Shown one piece after another: positions 9,201 to 16,557 of a stretch of DNA of 27,597 nt (within the stretch, counting starts at the first letter, position 1; every line of letters starts with the position of its first letter). A program made the translations under genes and the position numbers. The DNA is from Chrysochromulina parva (Eukaryota; Haptophyta; Prymnesiales; Chrysochromulinaceae): positions 1 through 27,597 of the forward strand of contig PJAB01000404.1 of the NCBI GenBank assembly GCA_002887195.1, written 5' to 3'. The notes under the pieces are model-generated. The model did no database searches. It saw only the letters and a list, made by a program, of their open reading frames with translations, and had not been told where the DNA came from.

Positions 9201-12200
9201 GCGGCCAAGGAGGAGGAGGTGGCGGCCATCGAGCGTGCGGAGCAGCGGAGAGCCTCGGCCAAGGTTGCCGAGAAGCAGGCAGCGGCGGACGAGGAGAAGG
9301 CGGTCGCCGCACGGAACGAGCGCGATGTGGCCGAGGCCAAGGCGCGTGAGCTCACAGCTGCTGTCACCAAGGCGGCCGAGATGGGCGCCAAGCTGGGTGC
9401 CGGCGCGCCCAAGCGCGGCGGTGGGTTCAACATGGCTGCAATGAAGGCGGACGAGGCGGCCAAGGCGGCGCAGGCGGCGCGCGAAAAGGTGAGTGCCGCG
9501 CAGATGGCGGTCGAGCAGACGGTCCTGATGGCGCACGCGATATGTGAAGTCGCCACCAGCGCCGAGCAGGCAGCCGCTAAGGCGACTGCAGCGAAGGAGA
9601 GGGCGCTCGCGCACGCGGCGGCGGCGCACACGGCCGCGTCCATCGGAGTGATCCACGCGGCGCTCATCGTGGCAGTGACCGTCGACCGACGCGAGCTCGA
9701 GAGAGTGGTGGAGGCGTGGGCGTGGCAGCGGCTTCGACAGACAGGCGCAGCGGGCGTGAGAGCCTATGCGGCTGGGCAGCGTCTCATGGTGCGCATCGAT
9801 GGGCGGGCGGGTGGGGTCAGCACGTTGAAGGCGAGCGAGGCGGGAGCCGACGTCAAGGCGACGACGGCGGCGGCAAAAAAGGGCGAACGCCATGTCGCCG
9901 CGCCCCCCCGCACCAACGCAGGCTGCCCTGATATCGTAGCGGGGCCCGGTGACACGTGGGTCGACGCAACCGTGATGGCTGCTCCAGAGGCGAGTCGCCC
10001 GATGAGGGAACACGTCGTCCGTACAGCGGACGGGCACGAGCTGTCGCTCGTGCTCAATCCATGGAACCACGGGCCGCTCGACCTGCCCACCATCAGGTTC
10101 GACCACGTGCGCGCCCGACACGCGCGCACGATGCGCGTGCAGCATGCAACCCTCGTCGATGGTCTCTCTGGCCGTCGACTCGATGTGCTTGAGCAGTGCG
10201 TGCCCATTGAGATCGTCATGGAAGAAGCGGGGACTACCTTGTTTAGGGATCGACAGCGGGCAGCAGCCGCCACGACTGCCTCCACTACCGCGCCCGCCTC
10301 CTCCTCTTCTGCTGCACCCGAAGCAGGCTCGTGGGCTTCAGCCGCCCAGGCAACAGCGGGGGCATCGGAGCAGGCGGGGAAACGTGGGTTGTGGGGCCTC
10401 CTGCACGCTGCCACCGCCTCCGGCGTGCGGGGAGTTCCCAGTGACTATAGTGATGAGGTCGAGAGCGTTGTGGATGTCACGAGCCTTGCTGCGTGGCTCC
10501 AAGCGGCCCACGCGACGCGATGCCGCGCGGCCAACTCGCGCCGACCAGCGTGCGTGCTGCTCACGGCGGGCCCGTATGAGGGTAAGACGTGCCTACTCTC
10601 GCAGCTGGTGACAGGGATGATCCGTGACGAGCAGTGCGCTCTCGTGCCCATCCTCGTGCGCTCGCACGAGCTCGAAGCGAAGCTGAGCCAGCCGCGCAGC
10701 CGGACACTCTTTGCGCATTCGTGGAATTGGGTCGATGCGTTCTTGCAGAGCGAGTACGGCGCGGGTACCGACATCTATCGATTCTTGCGCCAGGCGATGC
10801 TCGCGAGGCGTGCGCTTCTGCTCATCGATGGGCTCGACGAGGGTGGCACGGCGCGCGCCGCCATCGAACGCCACATCGTCGACGTTCTCGCTCCACAGGG
10901 CCACACGATGGTGGTGACGTCGCGCCCGGCGGGGCTTCGGGTGGACCTCTTCGCGGAGCACTTTGTGCGGCTGCGCCTCGCCCCTCTCTCTGACTCACAG
11001 CAGCTCGAGGTCATTCAACGGCGCGTGGGTGGCAAGCTAGCTGTGAGCGGCGTGGCGGGCAGTGGCGGCGTGGCAGGCGGTGCTGCATCCAGCGCCGGTG
11101 CGGCCGCCGGCAGCGCGGTTCTGGAACGATACCTAAGGGACAAGGTGCCGATCGATCTCGAGACTGGCCAGCGAGTCTCCGGAAATCCGTGGATGCTCTC
11201 GGTGGTCCTCACCATCTTCCAATCGCGCCAACCGTTCTCCCAGGCCAAGCGCGATGGGATGGCCAAGCGCGTCGGCGGCGGCAACGTCAGAGCGGACGGA
11301 GGTGCCGAGGCCGCCGAGCTGATCGATGCGATGCCCACCACGGTCACCTTGTATGACCTCGCGACTCGTTCTGTGCTTGAGCGCGAGGGACTGATCGTCG
11401 CACGCGATTGCCATGTGGCCACGATGAGCGGCGCCAGCGGTGTCAGCGCTCGTGGTCTTGGCGTCAGTGATGGCAGCGCCACAACCGCGGCCGCCACGGC
11501 GTCCTGCGCAGAGCAGGTGGATGGGTTGCAGAGCTCTGCTTCCGAGACCGGCAACGAGGCCGCCCTCGCTCAGCTCGGCGCGCTCCTCCAAGCGACCTTC
11601 TTCGAGGCGCATGCAATGCAGCGGCGCGTCATTGACGAAACAGTCCTAGATGAGGCGGCACTCGGGCTGGTGCGGCCCAACGTGCTCCATGCCATCCGAG
11701 CGGACATGGCTCCGTTTGAGGGACGCGCTGAGCCGGGCCATTACGTCGAGGTGCTCGCCGGCCCGTGCGTGGGCAAGCGTGGCGTCGTGAGCGCCCGCCC
11801 GTTCCGTGTGCGCTTCGTCGACGGCACGAGCAGTGAGGAGCTGCGCGAGAGCGACTTCCGCTCGTCGGGCCTCGACGAGCAGTCAGGACGTGCTTTTGAG
11901 GCAAGGCAGCGGCAGCAGCGGCGGTCGGCGGTACGTGCGGCGTGCGAGCAGCTTCCAATCGTGACGCGCGAAGCGCTCCGTGCGATGCGCGTGCGCGTGA
12001 CGCAGGACAGGCTGCCTCTGCTCAAGCTGCTTCAGCTCGAGCCGCTCCAGATGCAATCGTCACACCTCTCCTTCCAAGAGTACTACACTGCGTGCGCCCT
12101 CTGCCTCGGCCGCCGGCTGCCCGCGAGCGCTGCCGCGCCGTGGCGTTGGGACGCATGGTGGCGCAACACGCTGCTACTCGGCATGGAAATGGGCGAGGCC

Positions 12201-12944
12201 TTTGGGCGAGGGTTACTCATGGCCGTGGGCGAGAGCGCCGAGCTGCTGGATCTGAACAGCAAGATCGCAGGAGATCGGCCGACGAGCCTGCTCGCGATCT
12301 CGCAGCTGCTGCTGGGGTGCGCCTCAGTCGCACTCGCGCACAACACGCTCGTGCCACACGAGGCGCTGCCGCTCGCCGAGGGCCTCAGGGCGAGCACGTC
12401 GCTGCTCAAGCTCAACCTCGCGTCCAACCATTTGTGCGGCGTCTGGTTCGACAATGGGCGCTTTGAAGGCGAATACTCTCCCATGGGCATCGGCGCCTTA
12501 GCGGACGCGCTGGTGGCCAACAGCTCGCTCACTACCCTTGACCTGAGCCAGAACTGTCTTGGGGTAAGTTACATCAACGGAGTGCGAGCCGCCTCCATTG
12601 AAGGCATCAGCCTCGTCGCGCAGGCAGCAAGCGCGAGCCGCTCGCTGCGCGAGCTCAACGTGAGCTACAATGGCATCGGGCCGCAGGGGGGCAAAGCCAT
12701 CGGAGACGCCTTTGGCGGCAGCGCCACGCTTACGGCGCTCGATATTGGCGGCAACATCATCGGGCTCAAGGGCGGCAAGGCTGTCGCCGAGGCGTTGCGC
12801 ACCAACGCAGCCTTCGTCTTCGTCGATGTGCGCTTCAATTCACTGGACGAGGCCACGAAGGCGCTCCTCGTCGAGGTCGCGGATGAGCGCGCGGCCGGGA
12901 GCGGGATCGAGAGGAAAGCTGCGGTCAAGGTCCTCCTCGACTGA
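3237..12944 (+). CDS. Giant NLR-like protein: Tpt1/KptA-like domain, coiled coil, NACHT NTPase, LRRs
   Basis: One uninterrupted frame of 3235 codons. Seen in order: a Tpt1/KptA-like RNA 2'-phosphotransferase signature in pieces, with R208-H209, DGWVSFEQLL at 233-242, Arg293, HGW at 432-434 followed by LRGGLTRM (443-450), Arg587 and VWVDVHRAMADGIVFW leading to LPPEYI (about 593-632); a segment HGS...VWLLDF (His1397, Asp1417) resembling degenerate aminoglycoside-phosphotransferase-like folds; long Ala/Ser/Pro-rich linkers; a charged coiled coil (about 1955-2140); a domain with NPWNHG (2274-2279); NACHT with Walker A GPYEGKT (2445-2451), Walker B LLLIDGLDE (2527-2535) and sensor TSRP (2561-2564); a NACHT-type helical region with GNPWML (2649) and SFQEYYTA (about 2945); a KOW/SH3-like insert GHYVEVLAGPCVGKRGVV (2834); and RI-type LRRs (about 3056-3220). 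The family fits a STAND switch with effector and sensor. Met20 (3294) is an alternative start. Introns within the low-complexity linkers cannot be excluded. Confidence 0.88.
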   Translation: MWQHPAVLPRWTAPLPPPEMTNDIIIVIPTLDVHVGPKATAEPLAATLPEAGATTPAAKASKRQHGTGRHSSPAWPPPSGRSSSSSSLAKPGLARSQTSIVLSVSNHASATGARVGLSAWDTSDSPRASFRARAATSDSPRASFRASAHPARTSPKKQGSNSAVGKPSGVRRRSTGAKRDGGAEPQPSAAAAVDPHVRCAMLLDELMRHRAPRAPPPASIVPSAAWATLDISDGWVSFEQLLIQLNSAALHELVIGPPEQVRAPPCASDAPVYTEAMLRDVLATYEHGLVMGRSSLAPPVAWSHSGSSEAAAAAGGVLAAASMAAGPAAASLSGGGSGALLRPDLQFQCSVGEALAAPSIVASQFYRPFDGLGRRDAKLLMPTRTNEVAAAFGWPPAASEPRTLPTIGIGSRGSVRAPSPLSAARAPERAVHGWYGEQLPRILRGGLTRMLRHRTPLVRTPLERAAEAAARASGGLERGTHAGRWRPVGKGSGAVVSTCMLGEEERGPHAGRGSGRAASSFSSSFSSSFNSSSLSSSSNLAAAEASVYYDEENGLLLPSRESDAAEAAAAMSAERNVDRGSKQLPFRPYDTFVWVDVHRAMADGIVFWQGRIEGQLLCDGVEGDGVLPPEYISLVIECNGGLMLDWVMIHLLEQLFRHCARLELTLLHQCQSHAAIAPDTAAAVASTATATTAASAAALAPLFFVRAASFDAQGAPYEPVLAMLGEAGVLLSETERIRSLGITIGMDSAIKVVRGPLFAAVDGRRLDGSAATTAETLRRAGGRGSCGGAVLSVTNACWALPEYHTQLLERAQLLSSFQSMLKACSALQPPVPQHSRQHPSNSFNAGGHGAGGNRNANGQGGALGGRQGGLHGNSALASADPITSDNPAPGAGQHASGSRGRDGAGTPFPPATPEGLEAILRELWGAGGPLNNLAMAGPRRANVASTSTGGLLDVEAHRLAGLLAALFRPPPPPLSSISSAEPPEWPQMPEALRACLMQLASETGATGTCETDHRIRIRADGHVQCPAHLDVAASASSFAFVAEADEIGEIACSPFVELLQLLHRLRQPETMRLLTPAATPRGWSAAVSGQLQHAIYTDGAPAGITSPEGSPQRGHAAHRGGSANALSPRVLATSLASSSLLSSRLVPPRSPQSSGGVAPDAHAVATAATAAATAATTATATAAAAAAAAATAASQAASNAAYMAAAARATLLSLGDDDDDDELLAFGSAFGRSSPAVLAPPTPASRTLPMPPPPPPPPPLLPALTLPVPPPISSAAVVRGSFESSPRPSLFGRSSPSLPRRSPRSRSSPSPSPRSSSPRQLLSPRNLRAANATPRQRPCTIGVGSGSGDSGISTQARGEKLSPRTDSNRSAHDSTGSRVPPSSSWLHGWRPLEVPQHGSLCSSAILADVRGMVWLLDFSAADLPATSPLLDAASLVCEMLLEWQPVPLELSELRGASAHELCEQFQLSEAAAVRLRLHLRECESIGALHAGCANDDELWGILPRIADEKGSLRRLQEATAVVDALLADSPATAEESKQPSTEDKSAHVRAEHGGMQVDASPAAARRRMANACGSNGPVNTTGGTSSTTPQLWKLGHRSPPAEWTAHAQHCFKLCITVLSLATELTAKSSQAEALAAELARGSSLPEPPPGTHCESSATCNPSDLHIANLLFPMLGGALRRLLLPTLGKWQKRLAWHMARSIAQMLHTALHTPPTIPPELGTVRRQEVRLAAGQRVAVLGDPESRLAGSEGSTKLCSVVAHVGEQEEGGGSVSLDRQLTRGGGIRASDPSAPPSMALPEAHPALTKPQTARPLFGDTSVEHRLTLDGLSHAVLPWHVPPADAIEAVLADTRISYGVLQELVSLVTMIPPADGAIADEAKGGGGMQRTPKRMIKGGNDESDDDDDERSDGRRGGKSGGKSGGESGGWTGPGTHAKIRETSDAICRELTRLQNASEPLRLPIVSLIERIRKAKADAADALTQANLAEGMATAAKEEEVAAIERAEQRRASAKVAEKQAAADEEKAVAARNERDVAEAKARELTAAVTKAAEMGAKLGAGAPKRGGGFNMAAMKADEAAKAAQAAREKVSAAQMAVEQTVLMAHAICEVATSAEQAAAKATAAKERALAHAAAAHTAASIGVIHAALIVAVTVDRRELERVVEAWAWQRLRQTGAAGVRAYAAGQRLMVRIDGRAGGVSTLKASEAGADVKATTAAAKKGERHVAAPPRTNAGCPDIVAGPGDTWVDATVMAAPEASRPMREHVVRTADGHELSLVLNPWNHGPLDLPTIRFDHVRARHARTMRVQHATLVDGLSGRRLDVLEQCVPIEIVMEEAGTTLFRDRQRAAAATTASTTAPASSSSAAPEAGSWASAAQATAGASEQAGKRGLWGLLHAATASGVRGVPSDYSDEVESVVDVTSLAAWLQAAHATRCRAANSRRPACVLLTAGPYEGKTCLLSQLVTGMIRDEQCALVPILVRSHELEAKLSQPRSRTLFAHSWNWVDAFLQSEYGAGTDIYRFLRQAMLARRALLLIDGLDEGGTARAAIERHIVDVLAPQGHTMVVTSRPAGLRVDLFAEHFVRLRLAPLSDSQQLEVIQRRVGGKLAVSGVAGSGGVAGGAASSAGAAAGSAVLERYLRDKVPIDLETGQRVSGNPWMLSVVLTIFQSRQPFSQAKRDGMAKRVGGGNVRADGGAEAAELIDAMPTTVTLYDLATRSVLEREGLIVARDCHVATMSGASGVSARGLGVSDGSATTAAATASCAEQVDGLQSSASETGNEAALAQLGALLQATFFEAHAMQRRVIDETVLDEAALGLVRPNVLHAIRADMAPFEGRAEPGHYVEVLAGPCVGKRGVVSARPFRVRFVDGTSSEELRESDFRSSGLDEQSGRAFEARQRQQRRSAVRAACEQLPIVTREALRAMRVRVTQDRLPLLKLLQLEPLQMQSSHLSFQEYYTACALCLGRRLPASAAAPWRWDAWWRNTLLLGMEMGEAFGRGLLMAVGESAELLDLNSKIAGDRPTSLLAISQLLLGCASVALAHNTLVPHEALPLAEGLRASTSLLKLNLASNHLCGVWFDNGRFEGEYSPMGIGALADALVANSSLTTLDLSQNCLGVSYINGVRAASIEGISLVAQAASASRSLRELNVSYNGIGPQGGKAIGDAFGGSATLTALDIGGNIIGLKGGKAVAEALRTNAAFVFVDVRFNSLDEATKALLVEVADERAAGSGIERKAAVKVLLD
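3599..3682 (+). repeat. Tandem 42-nt repeat near the start of the giant gene
   Basis: Two 42-base copies beginning CACGAGCGACTCGCCACGAG, at 3599 and 3641, encode TSDSPRASFR twice. The repeat lies in a Ser/Arg-rich linker before the Tpt1/KptA-like domain. Confidence 0.85.
4794..4852 (+). repeat. AGC/TTC-rich low-complexity tract (polySer)
   Basis: Interrupted AGC repeats encode SSFSSSFSSSFNSSSLSSSS. It lies inside the insertion that separates the HGW motif from the C-terminal half of the Tpt1/KptA-like domain. Confidence 0.85.
6718..6830 (+). repeat. GCC-type triplet tract (polyAla/Thr)
   Basis: GCCACC/GCCGCC repeats encode an Ala/Thr run in a linker of the giant protein. A short GAC run (about 6882-6900, polyAsp) and a CCGCC-rich polyPro tract (about 6988-7017) follow. 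Confidence 0.85.
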
Positions 12945-13513
12945 GAGAGAGTCCCTGAGAGACAGACACACATACACACACACAGAGAGATAGTGTGTTA
13001 AGAACGTAAGTGTGCGTGTGCGTGTGAATTGAGGCGCGGAGACCGGAGTTACGTTACTCGACGTCTCAACGGCGATACTTGATACTAACGGCGAGACCGA
13101 GAGCGCGACACCTTGCGCGACCTTGCGGTTGCGCTTCGAGAACTCCCCCCCGAAGGTGCAGAGGCGCCGAGTATAGCACACAATCTGCCACGTGTATCTC
13201 CCGTTGGGCAGGGCCGTTGGGATCAATAAGGATGCGCATTGACTTATTTCGAGAATCCCCCTTGGGCCTCGAATGTAGGAATTCCAAAATCGAAAACTGC
13301 CAAAAACGCCTATCATAAGTAATTCCTAACCTTGAGCAGCTGCAGATCTCCCGATACGTATCCCCATATGGTACCCCACATGCCCAATATCCCAAACGGC
13401 CGGGAGACATCTCCCCGCCGGGGGTAATTCGACTTCACAGCCAATGTTTATAACTTCACACCGTGGTTCATGGCAGGAACGCCGAAGGTTCGCGACGAAG
13501 CTTTCGGACGAAG
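12945..13513. other. Intergenic with GA/CA simple repeat
   Basis: A GA then CA dinucleotide-rich tract fills about 12943-12992 (GAGAGAGAGT..., ACACACATACACACACACAGAGAGATA). The remainder is less GC-rich than the genes and contains no reading frame with coding character; the SAP gene promoter should lie in its right half. No RNA gene recognised. Confidence 0.55.
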
Positions 13514-14323
13514 ATGCGGCTGTTTTTGCTGGTTGGCTGCTTCTCGGCCGCGGCAGCGGCATTTGCAAATGCAATACGGGCCGACTGCATACTAGTACAC
13601 CGTGGCGTGGCCACTCACATGAATGCTGGTGGTCCTGGAGAGGACCTGTCCATGTTCACAGTCGCGCAGCTCAAGGTCAGACTGCGGGCTGCGGGTTTGC
13701 CGGTTTCAGGCAAGAAGAGCGAGCTCGTCGAACGGCTCTCTGCCACAGCCAATCCAGTTCACACCGCTAGGACTTCAGAAGGCACCGCCTTCCCTCCTGT
13801 TGCCATGCAAGGCAACAATCCAATCGCTACAACTGCGCTCACATCCGAGACAATGGAAGAAGGCGCAGCGCGTCGCTCTGCGCGCCGCGCAAAGCTCTCC
13901 AAGTATATTGAGGAAGAATACATGCTCAGTATTGACACCGCACTCGCGCAATACGCGATTTCGAACACAGCGATCGCACAGCGCAGCTCTGCGGCTGAGT
14001 CCGAGGCGAGGATGGCCGAGGAAAAGACTGCCCGCCTAAAGCACGAGGGAGCTGCAGTGATCGCGAGACGGGAGGCACTCGTTGCTGCTCTAGCGGAGCG
14101 CATTGCACAGAAGATGGCTGCTATTGGTTCGATGGAGCAGGTCGGAACAGTCGTTCCCGTAGGCGCCACCGACGCTCCTGACGAGCTCTTCACGCGCACC
14201 GAGCTCGGGGGCCACGTGGTCACTAATCAAGCCGGGCGAGTCATCTCGCTCAAGCGAGTCGGGGAGTTCAGCGCGGCGCTTCCAGGGCGCTCGTGGTGGG
14301 AGGGTACGGGCCCTCGGCAATGA
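13514..14323 (+). CDS. SAP-domain protein with secretory/plastid-type leader
   Basis: The open frame begins upstream at a GTG (13463), but the first ATG is at 13514 and starts directly with a signal-peptide-like segment, MRLFLLVGCFSAAAAAFANA. The A-A-F at the predicted cleavage resembles the bipartite plastid leaders of haptophytes and stramenopiles. Residues 48-77, MFTVAQLKVRLRAAGLPVSG followed by KKSELVERL, are a clear SAP (SAF-A/B, Acinus, PIAS) helix-extended-helix motif that binds DNA or RNA. Residues about 110-205 are Ala/Glu/Arg-rich and helical, probably coiled coil. The C-terminal 60 residues are not recognised. An inferred role is a plastid nucleoid or plastid RNA-binding protein, as known for SAP proteins in plant plastids. 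A secreted protein is less likely given the nucleic-acid motif. 269 aa from this start. Confidence 0.8.
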   Translation: MRLFLLVGCFSAAAAAFANAIRADCILVHRGVATHMNAGGPGEDLSMFTVAQLKVRLRAAGLPVSGKKSELVERLSATANPVHTARTSEGTAFPPVAMQGNNPIATTALTSETMEEGAARRSARRAKLSKYIEEEYMLSIDTALAQYAISNTAIAQRSSAAESEARMAEEKTARLKHEGAAVIARREALVAALAERIAQKMAAIGSMEQVGTVVPVGATDAPDELFTRTELGGHVVTNQAGRVISLKRVGEFSAALPGRSWWEGTGPRQ

Positions 14324-14520
14324 AGATGATCATCTCCTCGAACGGCTTTGTCTTTTCTGCTATCCTTTAGTTTTTGTGACACATGTGATGTGATGTGACC
14401 GAACTTTTTTGTTGCCCTCGGCTACGCGCAAATTTCAAACTATGCTATGAGTAGAGAGGCCACTAGAGCTCAACGCTACACAGACCTGTACACGAGCGTC
14501 ACGCGAGTGCCGAGTCGTGA

Positions 14521-14540
14521 CGCGCCGACCGGACGGCGCG
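14521..14540. terminator. GC-rich hairpin between convergent genes
   Basis: CGCGCCG and CGGCGCG are perfect inverted 7-mers with a 6-base loop. The hairpin lies between the stop of the SAP gene (+) and the stop of the RING gene (-), so it could affect 3'-end formation of either. There is no other support, and GC-rich DNA produces such hairpins by chance. Confidence 0.25.
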
Positions 14541-14577
14541 ACGCGCCTAAAATTCTGTATTCTGACGGCTTTTGTTC

Positions 14578-16557
14578 CTAGACCTGTTCATCGATCATGT
14601 CAAAGCGACACTCGATCAGCCCAGCAATCGGGCCTCGGCAGGTTGGGCAGATTGTCACTCGCGCGGATCCACGCAGACACGTGCTGCAGAACATGGCATG
14701 CATGCACGGCATGAGCACAATGTCGCGCTTGCGTTCCATGCAGATGCAGCACATCCGGGCCTCTTCAAGGACGCTCACGCGCAGCTGCAAATCCGAGCAG
14801 CGTTGCATTAACTCTTTCACGCGCTGTTGCAGAGAGGCGTTTTGCCCTCGAAGCTCGGCAATCTCTGCAGATTCTGCCGCCTCGAGATCTGCGTAGACGT
14901 CACCATCGTACTCCTCCACGCCACCATGCCTGGCTTCAGAGAGTACACGTCGAGCATCGTCGGGTGCGAGGCCAAGTCCGACGAGCTCGTTGGGCGTCAT
15001 GAGTTCAATCGTCTGCAGGTTGATGCCTTGGCTGTCAAGAAACTCGTAGATAGCGTCAAGACTGCTTGCCACGTCAGAGTCAGTTCGCGTGAACTGCGAC
15101 GCATGCTGCCATGCAGCTGAGGAGCTTGGTCTCACCAGATGCAGTGCATGGACCCTATGGATGATGCCTGCAACTCCAGCTGTCTCGGACACGTGAAAAG
15201 CAGCAGGACACGCCTTGAGGTATACGACTAAGCGGAACGTCTTGATTGTCTTGCGAAGGCGCAGGCCCAGCTCGAGCTGTCCAACGAGCGTGACCACTTC
15301 AATGCCGCCTGGTCCGGCTGCTTGAACAAGGTCGAGGACCGCTGGGTGTGGCTGTTGCATAGGTTGCAGCTCTTCTCCGGGTAAGTGCAAATTCCTATTT
15401 GACGTCAGCCAAACGATCAAAGGATCGTCGGTACTCTCAATCGGTGCGGCCTCGAGCCATCCGCCGCCGGAGACGTTAGGGTCATTCTGAAACCAGAGGC
15501 GCCCGCGTGCCTCAGCGTGGCCGCAAAGATACTCGAGCTTCTTGTTCGCCGGGAGCACAGAGCGGTCTACCGAAGGGTGCGCGGCGTAGAAATCGCCGAG
15601 CTGCGCGGCAGTCACGCGCTGCTCGCCCCTGGTCCGGATCCACGCGCATAGCAGCGTGACGAACTGGTCGATGCCCGAGTTTCCCGCGGCGGTCGATTCC
15701 GCAGGCATGGCAACGCGTGTTGCACCAAAATCGGTGATAGCGGCAGCACCGGCATTCACGATACCTGTGCTCACCGAGTGGTCCTGTGATGCGACCGGTG
15801 CCGGAGGCCTTGGATGCGGGATCTGACCGGCGTGCACGCTGACAAACTCCTTGAAGCTTCCGTAATGTAATCGCAGGGCCTGTGCCAGCCTTGGCTCAGA
15901 AGAGCCAAACATGCCACCAATGCATGCTATCCATCGGTCATATCCGTCCCTTGCCGCCTCACGCACGGTCTCACTTTTGTTCAACCGGCCCACCAACTCA
16001 ATAAGCTGGCGCTTCCTCCATGCAGGAATCGGTGGCCTCGCGCCACCATCCTGCGTGGGGTGGTGCTGCAGCGAAGCACTGCTGAAGAGCGGCGGTGACT
16101 CTGACCGCGTGCCTGCGGTGACCCAGGAGTCATCGTCCACGAGTTTGTTCCCTGCGACTTTAAGACCGAGGGCACGGATGCACTGAGCGGCACAGTCCGC
16201 TTTGGCTTCTGACTTTTGTGGATGTCCATCGAGGTTGCAGAACTCAAGCGCGTGTTGATCTGGCCGTTGCAGAGCAACTGCGAACTGATAGCTTGGTGCT
16301 GAAAGAGCCGTTCTCGGCACGCGTAACTCGCTCGGCCCATGCGCAAATGGGCAGCGATCACCACGTGGGCATGGACCTATATGCGTGCACAGCCGCGTCT
16401 TGTACAATGGATGGGTCGGCTGTTGTTGAACAGGCTCTACGAGCAGGGATTCGAGGTCGCTTGAGTGTCCGCTCGGGTTCACGTCGACGTAGCTCACGCT
16501 CCAGCCAGGGCGCATTACGCAGTACTCGTGCAAGAGCGAGGCCAGCGACTTGGACAT
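14578..16557 (-). CDS. RNA-binding RING-type E3 ligase candidate (CCCH, dsRBM-like, SAM-like, RING)
   Basis: 659 aa from an ATG. A CCCH zinc finger (C57-x5-C63-x5-C69-x3-H73) lies within YKTRLC...CPFAHG. Residues about 86-132 resemble a dsRNA-binding motif, ending AKADCAAQCIRALGL. Two winged-helix-like regions follow: about 296-358 (FVTLLCAWIRTRG...LGDFY) and about 418-456 (IEVVTLVGQL...AAFHV), the second reminiscent of OST-HTH/LOTUS domains. Residues about 500-545 look SAM-like, about 565-600 form a coiled coil, and a C-terminal C3HC4 RING has C603, C606, C618, H620, C624, C627, C637 and C640. CCCH plus RING proteins in animals and plants bind mRNA and ubiquitinate partners, so an inferred role is RNA-guided ubiquitination or mRNA turnover. 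RING and CCCH are certain by motif; the dsRBM, LOTUS and SAM calls are weaker. The gene is convergent with the SAP gene. Confidence 0.88.
   Translation of the reverse strand: MSKSLASLLHEYCVMRPGWSVSYVDVNPSGHSSDLESLLVEPVQQQPTHPLYKTRLCTHIGPCPRGDRCPFAHGPSELRVPRTALSAPSYQFAVALQRPDQHALEFCNLDGHPQKSEAKADCAAQCIRALGLKVAGNKLVDDDSWVTAGTRSESPPLFSSASLQHHPTQDGGARPPIPAWRKRQLIELVGRLNKSETVREAARDGYDRWIACIGGMFGSSEPRLAQALRLHYGSFKEFVSVHAGQIPHPRPPAPVASQDHSVSTGIVNAGAAAITDFGATRVAMPAESTAAGNSGIDQFVTLLCAWIRTRGEQRVTAAQLGDFYAAHPSVDRSVLPANKKLEYLCGHAEARGRLWFQNDPNVSGGGWLEAAPIESTDDPLIVWLTSNRNLHLPGEELQPMQQPHPAVLDLVQAAGPGGIEVVTLVGQLELGLRLRKTIKTFRLVVYLKACPAAFHVSETAGVAGIIHRVHALHLVRPSSSAAWQHASQFTRTDSDVASSLDAIYEFLDSQGINLQTIELMTPNELVGLGLAPDDARRVLSEARHGGVEEYDGDVYADLEAAESAEIAELRGQNASLQQRVKELMQRCSDLQLRVSVLEEARMCCICMERKRDIVLMPCMHAMFCSTCLRGSARVTICPTCRGPIAGLIECRFDMIDEQV

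Noticed and set aside
9489..9505. GTGAGT...CAG inside the coiled-coil as an intron
   Set aside because: The segment is far too short for an intron and the heptad-like Ala/Glu/Lys coding continues through it.
8550..10145. Long minus-strand open frame (531 codons) inside the giant gene
   Set aside because: It is opposite the coiled-coil and pre-NACHT part of the plus-strand gene, is His/Arg/Leu-rich from reverse-complemented GC codons and has no domain.
13463..13513. GTG-initiated extension of the SAP gene
   Set aside because: Eukaryotic initiation; the first ATG at 13514 starts exactly at the signal-like leader. The same reasoning removed non-ATG extensions at 19751, 21099 and 22135.
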